Source of the DNA: Chloroflexota bacterium
GTDB taxonomy: Bacteria; Chloroflexota; Dehalococcoidia; Dehalococcoidales; WRFJ01
Reading direction: 5' to 3'
Length of the DNA: 11,338 nucleotides
Assembly: GCA_009778865.1 (NCBI GenBank)
Contig: WRFJ01000016.1
Span: forward strand, 1-11,338
Under the pieces are notes generated by a model, which saw nothing but the letters and a program-made list of their open reading frames with translations, had not been told where the DNA came from and did not search any database. Each line of letters begins with the position of its first letter. Positions within the stretch are counted from its first letter, which is position 1. The position numbers were made by a program, and so were the translations under genes. Positions 5,067-11,338 of this stretch are shown piece after piece.

Positions 5067-6563
5067 ATGAAATCTCTGATAGAGAGAAATCCGCTGGCAA
5101 AAGCGCTCGGTAAACTGACTAGCGAGTTTACCAAAGAAGACATTAAAAAGTACATTATTGATAATAATATTGAAATGGTCAACTTCCGTCATATGGGTCG
5201 GGACGGACGATTAAAGTCTCTAAACTTCTATATAAACAGTGAAGCTCAGCTGGATAAAATTTTATCCATCGGCGAACGCGTAGATGGCTCTTCCTTATTA
5301 GAGGCTATTGACGCCGGCTCTTCTGATCTTTATGTTATTCCTCGTTACAGCACCGCTTTTATTGATCCTTTCTCAGAAATTCCTACCATCAATATGCTAT
5401 GCTACTATTACACCAACGAAGGTCAGATTTTGGCTTCTTCTCCTGAAGCTACTTTAAAAAATGCTGCCGAAAAGATAAAGAAAGACACCGGCTATGAATT
5501 TTATGCTTTAGGTGAGTTAGAATATTATCTTTTCGGTCCTAAAGATGAAAATAAACTGTTTCCCGCAGTGGAGCAGGGTTCCTATCAAGATTCAGCTCCT
5601 TTTACCAAATGGAATGATTTCCGTGATGAGGCTATGCAACTTATTACAATGTGCGGCGGCAACATCAAATACGGGCACTCAGAGGTTGGTGCCATACATA
5701 CTGATGAATACGACATGGAACAGCATGAAATCGAATTTTCTCCTGTACCGGTGGTAGAAGCTGCCGACCAGTTGAACATCGCCAAATGGATCATGCGTAA
5801 TCTGGCTAATCAATACGGCGTAAATATTTCTTTTGCCCCTAAGATAATGGTAGGCCATGCTGGCTCTGGTTTGCACTTCCATACTATGCTGGTAAAAGAT
5901 GGTAAAAATGCTTTTGTTAATAAAGAAGGTGAGTTGACCGAGACAGCCCGCAGAGCGGTAGGTGGTTATTTGAAATTTGCTCAGAGTTTAACGGCTTTTG
6001 GCAATACCGTACCCACTTCTTATTTGCGTTTAGTACCTCATCAGGAAGCCCCCACCAATGTGTGTTGGGGCGAACGTAACAGAAGCGGTCTAGTGCGCAT
6101 TCCTTTGGGCTGGCGTAATGTACGCAACATGGCTGAAGAAGCCAATGGCGTTAAAGTAGATATACCCGCTTTTATCAATCCGCAGACTGTAGAATTCCGC
6201 GCTCCCGATGGCTCGGCCAATATTTATTTAACTTTAGCCGGTTTGGTAACGGCTGCTCGCTGGGGTCTTTTAAACAATGAATCTTTAGACATTGCCGAGA
6301 AGCTAGCTATTAAAGTTAATATCTTTGCTCACGGTAACGAGAAATTCCAGGAATCGTTACCTCAATTACCTCAGTCTTGTGCCACTTCCGCCGATTTCTT
6401 AGAAAGAGACAAGCAGTTCTATTTGGAAGGTGGTTTCAGCCCCAGTTTAATAGACAATGTTGTTAAGAAACTTAAGAAATATGATGATGCCAAACTCAGC
6501 GAAATTGTTTTCGGCGACAAAGCAGCGACAGCTCAAGTTGTAGAAAAATATTTACACAGCTAA
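5067..6563 (+). CDS. glnA: Glutamine synthetase, atypical type I-like
   Basis: Glutamine synthetase joins ammonia to glutamate using ATP, in the cytoplasm. The 498-residue product has the beta-grasp N-terminal region (MVNFRHMGRDGRLKSLNF) and the catalytic domain: metal ligands in ALGELEYYLF (Glu150, Glu152), GHSEVGAI (Glu206), HEIEFSPVPVVEAADQ (220-235), GSGLHFHTML (His270, His272), SYLRLVPHQEAP (318-329), NRSGLVRIP (338-346) and EFRAPDGSANIYL (377-389). Two things differ from textbook GlnA: the MDGDP-type loop is replaced by IPRYSTAFIDPF, and the adenylylation NLYDLP segment is absent (LLNNESLDIAEKL in its place), so GlnE control is not expected. RBS GGGGG sits seven bases before the ATG. 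It is monocistronic between its own promoter and a strong terminator. Activity on another acceptor amine (GlnA3/PuuA-like) cannot be excluded. Confidence 0.92.
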   Translation: MKSLIERNPLAKALGKLTSEFTKEDIKKYIIDNNIEMVNFRHMGRDGRLKSLNFYINSEAQLDKILSIGERVDGSSLLEAIDAGSSDLYVIPRYSTAFIDPFSEIPTINMLCYYYTNEGQILASSPEATLKNAAEKIKKDTGYEFYALGELEYYLFGPKDENKLFPAVEQGSYQDSAPFTKWNDFRDEAMQLITMCGGNIKYGHSEVGAIHTDEYDMEQHEIEFSPVPVVEAADQLNIAKWIMRNLANQYGVNISFAPKIMVGHAGSGLHFHTMLVKDGKNAFVNKEGELTETARRAVGGYLKFAQSLTAFGNTVPTSYLRLVPHQEAPTNVCWGERNRSGLVRIPLGWRNVRNMAEEANGVKVDIPAFINPQTVEFRAPDGSANIYLTLAGLVTAARWGLLNNESLDIAEKLAIKVNIFAHGNEKFQESLPQLPQSCATSADFLERDKQFYLEGGFSPSLIDNVVKKLKKYDDAKLSEIVFGDKAATAQVVEKYLHS

Positions 6564-6573
6564 ATTACTGCTA

Positions 6574-6628
6574 TTAAATAAAATAAAATGGGAACACTCG
6601 AAAAGTGTTCCCATTTTATTTTATTTAA
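6574..6628. terminator. Bidirectional terminator between glnA and the zinc-ribbon gene
   Basis: A perfect 25-bp stem: left arm 6574-6598 ends TGGGAACACT, the right arm 6604-6628 begins AGTGTTCCCA, and the loop is CGAAA. The outer stem is all A/T, giving T-rich tracts on both strands, so it can stop the convergent transcripts of glnA (+) and the zinc-ribbon gene (-). Confidence 0.95.
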
Positions 6629-6640
6629 CTTATTTATAAC

Positions 6641-6928
6641 TTAGCGATTTTTAGCAGCGTAACAATCGGAACAAAGAACCGGTTTGCCCAAGCGGGGCTC
6701 AAACGGCACTTTGCAACTTTGACCACAATCATTGCAAACCACATCATACATTTTGCGAGGAGCAGACGAAGAATCGTTTTTCTCGCTTCTTTTCTGACGA
6801 CGGCAGTTTAAGCAACGTTTGGGCTCATTAGCATAACCTTTTTCAGCAAAAAAGGCCTGCTCGTCGGCGGTAAATACAAAGGCACTACCACAATCGACGC
6901 AATTAATTTGTTTGTCAGTGTAATTCAA
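6641..6928 (-). CDS. Two-ribbon zinc-binding protein (CxxC-x17-CxxC type)
   Basis: A 95-residue protein with two predicted zinc ribbons. The first uses Cys10-x2-Cys13 and Cys39-x2-Cys42 around TDKQINCVDCGSAFVFTADE and QAFFAEKGYANEPKRCLNC, a pattern typical of the probable zinc-binding domain family. The second is Cys65-x2-Cys68, exactly 17 residues, Cys86-x2-Cys89, the CxxC-x17-CxxC domain. A Lys/Arg/Ser-rich linker joins them; no membrane or signal segment is seen. The biochemical role of this family is unknown to me; nucleic-acid or protein binding is possible. The start is TTG 6928, seven bases after a perfect AGGAGG. The frame is open 33 codons further to an ATG at 7027, but that lies at the predicted -10 box and lacks an RBS. 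It is divergent from the fur-znu operon, so a metal link is possible. Confidence 0.85.
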   Translation of the reverse strand: MNYTDKQINCVDCGSAFVFTADEQAFFAEKGYANEPKRCLNCRRQKRSEKNDSSSAPRKMYDVVCNDCGQSCKVPFEPRLGKPVLCSDCYAAKNR

Positions 6929-7019
6929 AGGGATAACCTCCTGAAGATTTGCTATGCCATTGCTTGGTAAACCGTTGGTATTTTGCTCTCCAAGAGTTAC
7001 CCAACCATGTCTAGCTATA
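6929..7019 (-). other. Structured ~90-base leader of the zinc-ribbon gene
   Basis: Between the predicted RNA start (about 7019) and the TTG start, the minus-strand RNA can form GUUGG..UA / UACCAAC enclosing CUCU-UGG-AGAG. A further GGUUUACC/GGUAAACC-like element follows. At its very start lies GUCUA-UAGC-UAGAC (7022-7009). It matches no riboswitch class I can recall, so the call rests on complementarity seen by eye. Confidence 0.35.
6937..6942 (-). promoter_or_regulatory. Ribosome binding site deciding a TTG start
   Basis: AGGAGG on the minus strand, seven bases before TTG 6928. It is the strongest Shine-Dalgarno in the window and sets the start of the zinc-ribbon gene, where homologues typically begin just before YTDK. 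Confidence 0.85.
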
Positions 7020-7025
7020 GACAGC

Positions 7026-7055
7026 ATTATACACCATAAGCTTTAGTAATAGCAA
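7026..7055 (-). promoter_or_regulatory. Promoter of the zinc-ribbon gene
   Basis: On the minus strand, TTGCTA (7055-7050), an 18-base spacer and a perfect TATAAT (7031-7026). RNA would start near 7019, which excludes the in-frame ATG at 7027 as a start. Confidence 0.6.
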
Positions 7056-7068
7056 AAAATTTTTATTG

Positions 7069-7098
7069 TTGATAATAAATGAAAATTAGCGTTATAAT
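7069..7098 (+). promoter_or_regulatory. Promoter of the fur-znu operon
   Basis: TTGATA (7069-7074; one mismatch to consensus), an 18-base spacer and a perfect TATAAT (7093-7098). RNA would start around 7105, at the first arm of the dyad 7104-7124. No clear Shine-Dalgarno precedes ATG 7138. Confidence 0.65.
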
Positions 7099-7103
7099 AT
7101 AAT

Positions 7104-7124
7104 AATTGAAAAATTTTCTCAATT
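7104..7124. promoter_or_regulatory. 21-bp dyad, probable metalloregulator operator
   Basis: AATTGA-N9-TCAATT with a further AAA/TTT pairing inside; nine of ten base pairs match around the centre at 7114. Its length and position on the predicted transcription start fit a Fur-family operator for autoregulation. The sequence does not match the Bacillus Fur, Zur or PerR consensus boxes, so the assignment rests on position and symmetry. Confidence 0.5.
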
Positions 7125-7137
7125 ACAATATAAAAAT

Positions 7138-7545
7138 ATGCTACAAGATAATTTAAAAGACATCTTTAGAGAATATGAATACAAGTTTACACCACAAAGA
7201 AAAGCGGTGGTGAGTGTGTTATTTAAAAACAGTCTGCCCATGACTGTACACGATATTTTTCTCAAAACTAAAGAAAAGTATGCCGATATCGGCTTAGCTA
7301 CTGTTTACCGTACATTGGACGTACTGCAAGTGGCATCTGTGCTGGGTCAAGTTAAAAAACGCTATGCTCCGGCTTACTATCTAAAACAAAGACATGGCTT
7401 TACTCTCACCTGCTATTCATGCGGACAAAACAGCCCCGAACCACCATCGCTGGCCCAAGCTTTGGAACAGGCTGAAAAAGAAATGGGCTTTAGATTACAA
7501 AATTTAAAAGTAGTGGGATTATGCCAAGATTGTGCTCATAAATAA
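7138..7545 (+). CDS. Fur-family metalloregulator with unusual sensing site
   Basis: A 135-residue DNA-binding repressor of the Fur/Zur/PerR family. The winged-helix part is standard: FTPQRKAVVSVLF (17-29) and the recognition helix region DIGLATVYRTLDVL (50-63). The structural zinc site is intact as Cys92-x2-Cys95 and Cys129-x2-Cys132. The regulatory site is not: the usual HxH before the first CxxC is replaced by QRHGFTLTC, leaving only His86, and the HHRLEIYG-type segment reads LQNLKVVG. The PerR aspartate position after CG is Pro. The regulated metal therefore cannot be read from ligands. It is the first gene of the znu operon (znuA begins within five bases of its stop) and has a dyad at its promoter, so it is probably a zinc-uptake regulator. 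The ATG lacks a visible RBS. Confidence 0.88.
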   Translation: MLQDNLKDIFREYEYKFTPQRKAVVSVLFKNSLPMTVHDIFLKTKEKYADIGLATVYRTLDVLQVASVLGQVKKRYAPAYYLKQRHGFTLTCYSCGQNSPEPPSLAQALEQAEKEMGFRLQNLKVVGLCQDCAHK

Positions 7546-7549
7546 TTGT

Positions 7550-8434
7550 ATGAAAAGAGTTTTATTATTTTTTATTCTAATAGCAACCTCACTTTTAAGT
7601 GTATTATCATGCGTGCCGCATAATAATGACTCCGACAGAATTAATATTGCCGTTTCTATTGCTCCTTATGGTGATTTAGTGCGCCAAATAGGCAAAGATA
7701 AAGTTAGCGTTAGAGTTTTGGTGCCGCCAGGACGTACACCACATGATTATGAGCCGCCACCATCGGCAATGACACGCATTGCTACAGCTCAAGCCTATCT
7801 GGCAGTGGGCAGCGGTATAGATGTGGAAAGACAATACCTTGATAAGATTTTAGCGCAAAATAACCATCTGGCTTTTTATGACTTAAGCGTAGGTATAGAA
7901 TTACTGGATGGTCATGGACATGAAGAAAACCGGAGCCACGAACATGAAGGCGGTGACCCTCATGTGTGGACTTCAGTAGAAAATTCGATTATCATCGCAT
8001 ACAATATTTATCTGGCGTTATGCCAGCTAGCCCCGCAGTATAGTGATTATTTTGCACAAAATTTACAGAACTATACACAACGAGCCAATAAGCTGATTAA
8101 TGATATTAACAATCTTTTTGTCGATATGCAGCGTAATATTTTCTTCACATATCACGGTTCAATGTCTTATTTTGCCGATGAATTTGGTTTGGAACAAATA
8201 TCTATTAAAGCTGAAGGTAAAGAAATAACGCCAGCATCTTTAGCCAACAAAATAGATCAAGCTAAAAAATCTAGTGTTAAAATGATTTATGTGGAGAATG
8301 AATATAGTGACAGCGTAGCTAAAGTAGTAGCCGAAGAACTAAAGGGGCAAGTCTTGCATATCAATGCTTTATCAGATAATTATCTGGCAGCTATGTGGCA
8401 AAATGCCTTAAATCTGTGGGAAGGACTTAAATAA
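7550..8434 (+). CDS. znuA: Zinc ABC transporter substrate-binding lipoprotein (ZnuA-like)
   Basis: The metal receptor of an ABC importer, anchored outside the cytoplasmic membrane. From ATG 7550 the product is 294 residues with a signal peptide (MKRVLLFFILIATSLLSVLS) and lipobox cysteine Cys21. The cluster A-1/SBP_bac_9 pattern follows: VSIAPYGDLVRQIG, PPGRTPHDYEPPPS (His65), a His/Asp/Glu-rich loop at 121-138 leading to GGDPHVWTS (His138), and FFTYHGSMSYFADEFGL (His202). These three histidines are the expected metal ligands; the fourth is probably in a later loop and I cannot place it. The His-rich loop favours zinc over manganese. An in-frame GTG at 7532 overlapping the regulator gene would only lengthen the signal peptide; MKR is the better start, although no RBS is obvious. 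It is five bases from the regulator stop and translation is probably coupled. Confidence 0.93.
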   Translation: MKRVLLFFILIATSLLSVLSCVPHNNDSDRINIAVSIAPYGDLVRQIGKDKVSVRVLVPPGRTPHDYEPPPSAMTRIATAQAYLAVGSGIDVERQYLDKILAQNNHLAFYDLSVGIELLDGHGHEENRSHEHEGGDPHVWTSVENSIIIAYNIYLALCQLAPQYSDYFAQNLQNYTQRANKLINDINNLFVDMQRNIFFTYHGSMSYFADEFGLEQISIKAEGKEITPASLANKIDQAKKSSVKMIYVENEYSDSVAKVVAEELKGQVLHINALSDNYLAAMWQNALNLWEGLK

Positions 8435-8437
8435 ACG

Positions 8438-9157
8438 ATGGCACAAAATGTCTTAAAATTTAACAACGTCTCTATAAGTTACGGTCAGCATATGGTGCTA
8501 AAAGACGTAAATATCAGCATAGACGGCCCGGGTATGACCGCCATCATCGGACCTAACGGGGGCGGTAAGTCTACTCTGTTAAAAGCCGCATTAGGACTTA
8601 TTGAAACGCAAAACGGAGAAATCCTTATTTTAGGACAAAAACCACACAAAAGTTGCTCTCAAATAGGTTATTGCCCGCAAGAGCAAAAACACGACCGTTT
8701 TTTTCCGGCTTCTGTATGGGAAGTAGCTGTTTCCGGACGGCTCGGTCTAAACAAAGGAAGTTTAACTTACACCAAAGAAGATTGTCAGGCCACCGAGGCT
8801 GCTTTAAAACAAACCGGGGTATGGCATTTAAAAAACAGACCTTTTGGTACTGTTTCCGGCGGCGAAAGGCAAAAGACCATTATCGCCCGTGCTCTTTGTG
8901 CCAATCCTAAGCTGCTTATTTTGGATGAGCCTTTCAACGCCGTAGATGAACAAAGCCAAAACGACCTGTATCATCTTTTTGCCGAGCTGGCTAAACGAAA
9001 ATCTGTAATTATAGTTTCTCATGATACAGCAGCAGTAGCCGCTATTTGTTCAGATGTTTACTATGTAGCCGCCGGCAATGTCAGGCGTCCACAAAATTTG
9101 ACCGAATTTTGTGCTCATGGTGCACATGACAAAGAGGAGCAAATTGGGAATATTTGA
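8438..9157 (+). CDS. znuC: Zinc ABC transporter ATPase (ZnuC-like)
   Basis: The 239-residue ATP-hydrolysing subunit that drives metal uptake from the inner face of the membrane. All ABC motifs are seen: Walker A GPNGGGKST (38-46), Q-loop in CPQEQ (Gln81), signature VSGGERQK (139-146), Walker B LLILDEP (159-165) with the catalytic Glu, D-loop NAVD and the switch histidine His195 in VSHD. PASVWEVAVSGR after the Q-loop is typical of Zn/Mn-type ATPases. The last ~25 residues (TEFCAHGAHDKEE) are His/Cys/acid-rich, perhaps weakly metal-binding. The ATG lies three bases after the znuA stop with AAGGA twelve bases upstream, and the end overlaps the permease start by 14 bases. This is a compact operon member. 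Metal specificity is inferred from the receptor. Confidence 0.95.
   Translation: MAQNVLKFNNVSISYGQHMVLKDVNISIDGPGMTAIIGPNGGGKSTLLKAALGLIETQNGEILILGQKPHKSCSQIGYCPQEQKHDRFFPASVWEVAVSGRLGLNKGSLTYTKEDCQATEAALKQTGVWHLKNRPFGTVSGGERQKTIIARALCANPKLLILDEPFNAVDEQSQNDLYHLFAELAKRKSVIIVSHDTAAVAAICSDVYYVAAGNVRRPQNLTEFCAHGAHDKEEQIGNI
9134..9139 (+). promoter_or_regulatory. Ribosome binding site deciding a TTG start for znuB
   Basis: GAGGAG inside the end of znuC, four bases before TTG 9144. The spacing is slightly short, but no other candidate start has a comparable site. Confidence 0.6.
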
Positions 9158-9947
9158 GTATGGTTTTATGCAAAATGCTTTAATAGCGGCTCTTTTGTGT
9201 GCTGTGATCTGCGGCGTGGTAGGTGCTTATGTAGTATCGGCACGCTTGGTGTTTCTTAGCGGCAGCGTGTCTCATGCTACTTTCGGCGGTGTAGGTTTAG
9301 GCTACTTACTAGGTTTTAATCCTATTATAGGTGCTTTTATTTTTGCTTTGGGCGGAGCCAGTATTTTATCACTTGCCCGTGAAAGAGGTGTTTCCGAAGA
9401 TACTGCTGCCGGTGCTTTATGGCCAGCTGGTATGGCTTTAGGCGCTTTATTCATAGGCCTTTCCGCCGGATACGCCCCTGATCTTTTTAGTTATCTGTTC
9501 GGTAACATTCTCACTGTAACGTCATCCGATCTATGGCTTTTGGGTAGCGTAGTTATTCTTACTTTAGCATTGGTACTTACTTTTTCACGCCAACTGTTCC
9601 TGTATTGTTATGACAACGAATATGCCCAAACTCGCGGTATAAACACCAAAATGATCTCACTGATACTTTTTGCTTTGATTGCCATTGCCAGTGTGGCATT
9701 AATAAAAGTAGTGGGCATTATCTTGGTGATTGCCATGCTGTCCATGCCGGCCGGTATGGCCCGTCTTTTTACTAATACTCTTAGAAAGACTGCTTTATGG
9801 GCAGTAATCATCGCCGCCACTGTCAGTATAGCCGGTCTAGTAATATCTTTTTATTTAGATTTAGCTTCCGGTGCCGCCATTGTAGTACTTTTAGCCATAG
9901 TATTTGCCGTAGCTATCTTGCTCAAAAATATTTTAAAAAAGTTATAA
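9144..9947 (+). CDS. znuB: Zinc ABC transporter permease (ZnuB-like)
   Basis: A 267-residue integral membrane protein of the ABC-3 family that forms the metal channel. It is almost entirely hydrophobic, with about eight membrane segments. Family marks include FEYGFMQNALIAALL at the N-terminus, LVFLSGSVSHATFGGVGLGYLLG (residues ~35-57), ERGVSEDTAAGALWPAGMALG, DLFSYLFGNILTVTSSDLW, YDNEYAQTRGI and KVVGIILVIAMLSMPAGMAR. I place the start at TTG 9144: GAGGAG lies at 9134-9139, four bases upstream, and the product then begins MGIFEYGFMQ, as in relatives. Upstream in-frame starts, including an ATG at 9126, lie before that site; ATG 9168 is a possible later alternative. The gene overlaps the ATPase gene by 14 bases. 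It is last in the operon and no clear terminator follows. Confidence 0.92.
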   Translation: MGIFEYGFMQNALIAALLCAVICGVVGAYVVSARLVFLSGSVSHATFGGVGLGYLLGFNPIIGAFIFALGGASILSLARERGVSEDTAAGALWPAGMALGALFIGLSAGYAPDLFSYLFGNILTVTSSDLWLLGSVVILTLALVLTFSRQLFLYCYDNEYAQTRGINTKMISLILFALIAIASVALIKVVGIILVIAMLSMPAGMARLFTNTLRKTALWAVIIAATVSIAGLVISFYLDLASGAAIVVLLAIVFAVAILLKNILKKL

Positions 9948-10030
9948 AATTAATATGAGCAAGTTTTATACTGAAACTATGTTTTTGGTATTTTAAAAAA
10001 TAATTTTTTGAATTTGGGAGGATACTTACT

Positions 10031-10174
10031 ATGGCCGGAGTTAAAAGAGAGGGCGAAGAATATATTTGCGATATTTGCAACAATAAGGTAATAGTAACCA
10101 AAGCAGGCGGAGGTGCACTGGTCTGCTGCGGTGTACCCATGCGTCAAGAACTTAATAAAGATGAAGATTTTTAG
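10031..10174 (+). CDS. Desulforedoxin-like rubredoxin-type iron protein
   Basis: A 47-residue protein matching desulforedoxin, the small FeS4 protein also found as the N-terminal domain of desulfoferrodoxin (superoxide reductase). The four iron ligands are Cys13 and Cys16 (YICDICNNKV) and the adjacent pair Cys32-Cys33 in GGGALVCCGVPM, the family's diagnostic ending. The neelaredoxin/superoxide-reductase domain that would follow in desulfoferrodoxin is absent; the frame simply ends with a short Glu/Asp/Lys-rich tail and TAG. A strong RBS, GGGAGG at 10016-10021, lies nine bases upstream. It stands alone: 83 bases after znuB, convergent with the sensor kinase. It probably acts as a cytoplasmic electron carrier in oxidative-stress defence of an anaerobe; partners are not visible. 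Confidence 0.9.
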   Translation: MAGVKREGEEYICDICNNKVIVTKAGGGALVCCGVPMRQELNKDEDF

Positions 10175-10212
10175 AGAATATTAATTCAGGCTTAAGTTTA
10201 AGGGTATATCTA

Positions 10213-10293
10213 ATGACAGATTTGAGCTTCATCTTAAAGAAACAAAATTCAGATCTAACCATCGGAGCAATAACATCTACAAGGTCTTATTGA
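10213..10293 (+). CDS. Possible 26-residue small protein
   Basis: ATG 10213 follows AAGGG (10200-10204) by eight bases and the frame runs to TGA at 10291-10293, ending AITSTRSY. There is no homology I recognise, and an ORF of this length arises easily by chance. The rest of the 165-base gap to the sensor kinase stop holds only short weak stems (GAGAAT/ATTCTC at 10292-10314, and TCTCT/AGAGA at 10311-10328 before a T-rich stretch), which might end the desulforedoxin transcript. Confidence 0.15.
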   Translation: MTDLSFILKKQNSDLTIGAITSTRSY

Positions 10294-10339
10294 GAATGTT
10301 TATGGGAAATTCTCTTATCTAGGAGAGACCATTTTGTTT

Positions 10340-11338
10340 TTATATCAATTCTTCTATTTTCTGTTTCTTTTTGGATAAGTTTTTAATAGGTATAGTAAAC
10401 CAAAATTTACTGCCTACACCTTGCACGCTTTCTACACCAATGTGGCCTTTATGGCCTAATATTAAGGTCTTGGCAATAGTAAGCCCCAACCCGGTACCAC
10501 CACTTTTGCGTGAGCGAGATTTATCTATACGGTAAAAACGTTCAAAAATATTGGCTAACTCACTCTCTGGTATGCCCTCCCCAGTATCAATGACAGAAAC
10601 TTTAATATTTTTATCATCGTGAGAGGCTTTTACCAACACCGTACCTTGCTCAGTATGAGCAATGGCATTGTTTAGCAGATTAGAAATAACTTGGTATATA
10701 CGTTGCGGATCGGCCACAGTTTTGGGCAGCTCGGTTTCTTCATATTCCACGGCAATGCCGTGCTCGGAAGCTTCGTGCTGTTTGGCTAGATAAGCGCGTT
10801 GCAGTAAGATATTAATGTCTACTTCTTCCATATTTAGAGTTAGACTGGAGGTCTCAGCGATGCTTAATTGTTGTAAGTCACCTACCAAACGCGCTAAACT
10901 AGCAGCCTCCTCACTCAAACTCGTAATAGTACGAGCGTCGGGCTTCACTACGCCATCTTGAATAGCCTCCAAATAACCATTGATGTTAGTAAGGGGTGTA
11001 CGTAATTCATGAGCAATATCAGCCACCATAGCTTTATTTGAGCGATGATTACTTTCAATTTCCGAAGCCATTTCATTAAAAGCATCGGCTAGTTGTCCTA
11101 GTTCGCTATCATCGTTAATTAACACGCGTATATTTAGTTTGCCAGCCGCCAAACTTTCAGTAGCCATAGTAAGTTTTTGTACAGGATTAATAATGCGCTT
11201 GGAAAGCACTATTGAGAAAACCACGGCGATAGCCAAAGCTGCTGCACAGGAAACAAAGAAAAAGCCGAAGAAGCGATCAGGCTCATATAAAGAACTGCCG
11301 CGAATATATAGAGAACAACTTTCAGAAGCAGTACCTGG
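10340..11338 (-). CDS. Two-component sensor histidine kinase (5' end outside window)
   Basis: A membrane sensor kinase that autophosphorylates a histidine and passes the phosphate to a response regulator. The frame is open to the right window edge, so the N-terminus is missing; a TTG at 11236 is internal. In order: the end of an extracytoplasmic region (YIRGSSLYEPDR), a membrane segment (FFGFFFVSCAAALAIAVVFSIVL), a HAMP linker (RIINPVQKLTMATESLAAGK to ELGQLADAFNEMASEIE), HisKA with the phospho-acceptor in DIAHELRTPL (His codon 11011-11009), then HATPase_c with N-box SNLLNNAIAH, G1 DTGEGIPE, F-box FERFYRID and G2 SGGTGLGLTIA. The tail is Lys/Glu-rich. The arrangement resembles the BaeS/WalK-like group with short sensors; the signal cannot be judged. 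Its response regulator is expected beyond the window, upstream on the same strand. Confidence 0.95.
   Translation of the reverse strand, partial: PGTASESCSLYIRGSSLYEPDRFFGFFFVSCAAALAIAVVFSIVLSKRIINPVQKLTMATESLAAGKLNIRVLINDDSELGQLADAFNEMASEIESNHRSNKAMVADIAHELRTPLTNINGYLEAIQDGVVKPDARTITSLSEEAASLARLVGDLQQLSIAETSSLTLNMEEVDINILLQRAYLAKQHEASEHGIAVEYEETELPKTVADPQRIYQVISNLLNNAIAHTEQGTVLVKASHDDKNIKVSVIDTGEGIPESELANIFERFYRIDKSRSRKSGGTGLGLTIAKTLILGHKGHIGVESVQGVGSKFWFTIPIKNLSKKKQKIEELI

Noticed and set aside
5545..5882. Several 67-70 codon frames on both strands inside glnA
   Set aside because: They are embedded in motif-rich glnA sequence, have no RBS and show no family resemblance.
6929..7027. 33-codon N-terminal extension of the zinc-ribbon protein
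   Set aside because: Its ATG sits at the predicted -10 box and has no RBS, while AGGAGG precedes the TTG at 6928, where the conserved YTDK start of the family begins.
9943..9970. TATAAAA/TTTTATA stem after znuB as a terminator
   Set aside because: Seven A/T pairs with a 14-base loop and no GC core are too weak to claim in AT-rich DNA.
9922..10140. 72-codon antisense frame across the znuB end and the desulforedoxin gene
   Set aside because: It overlaps the clear desulforedoxin gene with its GGGAGG site on the other strand and resembles no protein.

Overview
This is an AT-rich bacterial chromosomal window, mostly housekeeping and metal-homeostasis genes. There are no phage, transposon, plasmid or CRISPR signatures. 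The gene mix points to an anaerobe: a free-standing desulforedoxin-like protein, a CxxC-x17-CxxC zinc-ribbon protein, and a small conserved-looking protein between proB and proA whose C-terminal motif reminds me of Dehalococcoidia (Chloroflexota) proteins. I offer Chloroflexota or a low-GC Gram-positive only as weak guesses, since no rRNA or lineage marker is present.

Layout. (1) 1-2865, + strand: the 3' end of proB, an 85-codon unknown gene that starts on the base after the proB stop, proA, and rph overlapping proA by one base. This is one transcription unit for proline synthesis plus the tRNA-trimming enzyme RNase PH. (2) 2888-4095, - strand: a Prx6-like protein with a histidine-rich N-terminus and a replaced catalytic pocket, then a DUF167/YggU protein. 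(3) 4174-5066, + strand: a stand-alone CinA C-terminal domain (PncC amidohydrolase) containing a perfect 38-bp palindrome, then a NUDIX hydrolase reduced to its first ~40 recognisable residues, an imperfect inverted repeat and the glnA promoter. This 407-base stretch from 4660 is the only long region without an intact recognised gene. (4) 5067-6563, + strand: an atypical type I-like glutamine synthetase. It is separated by a long two-way terminator hairpin from a convergent zinc-ribbon gene on the - strand, which has a TTG start and a structured ~90-nt leader. (5) 7138-9947, + strand: a metal-uptake operon of Fur-family regulator, lipoprotein receptor with histidine-rich loop, ATPase and permease (ZnuA-ZnuC-ZnuB order). 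A strong promoter and a 21-bp dyad sit just before the regulator. (6) 10031-11338: a 47-residue desulforedoxin-like protein (+), then convergently the C-terminal part of a HAMP/HisKA sensor kinase (-) that runs off the window.

How the genes connect. The Fur-like protein probably controls the zinc uptake operon from the dyad, but most of its expected sensing-site ligands are absent, so how it senses metal is unclear. The histidine-rich Prx-like protein is a plausible metal-binding or stress partner rather than a peroxidase. GlnA, ProB and ProA all use glutamate but sit in separate transcription units.

I did not find a convincing wholly new multi-gene system. The most unusual items are the Prx homologue lacking every classical catalytic residue except the arginine, the 38-bp palindrome inside pncC, and the regulator with a depleted sensing site. 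Several start sites were moved inward on ribosome-binding-site evidence (rph, prx, zinc-ribbon gene, znuB) or on signal-peptide evidence (znuA).
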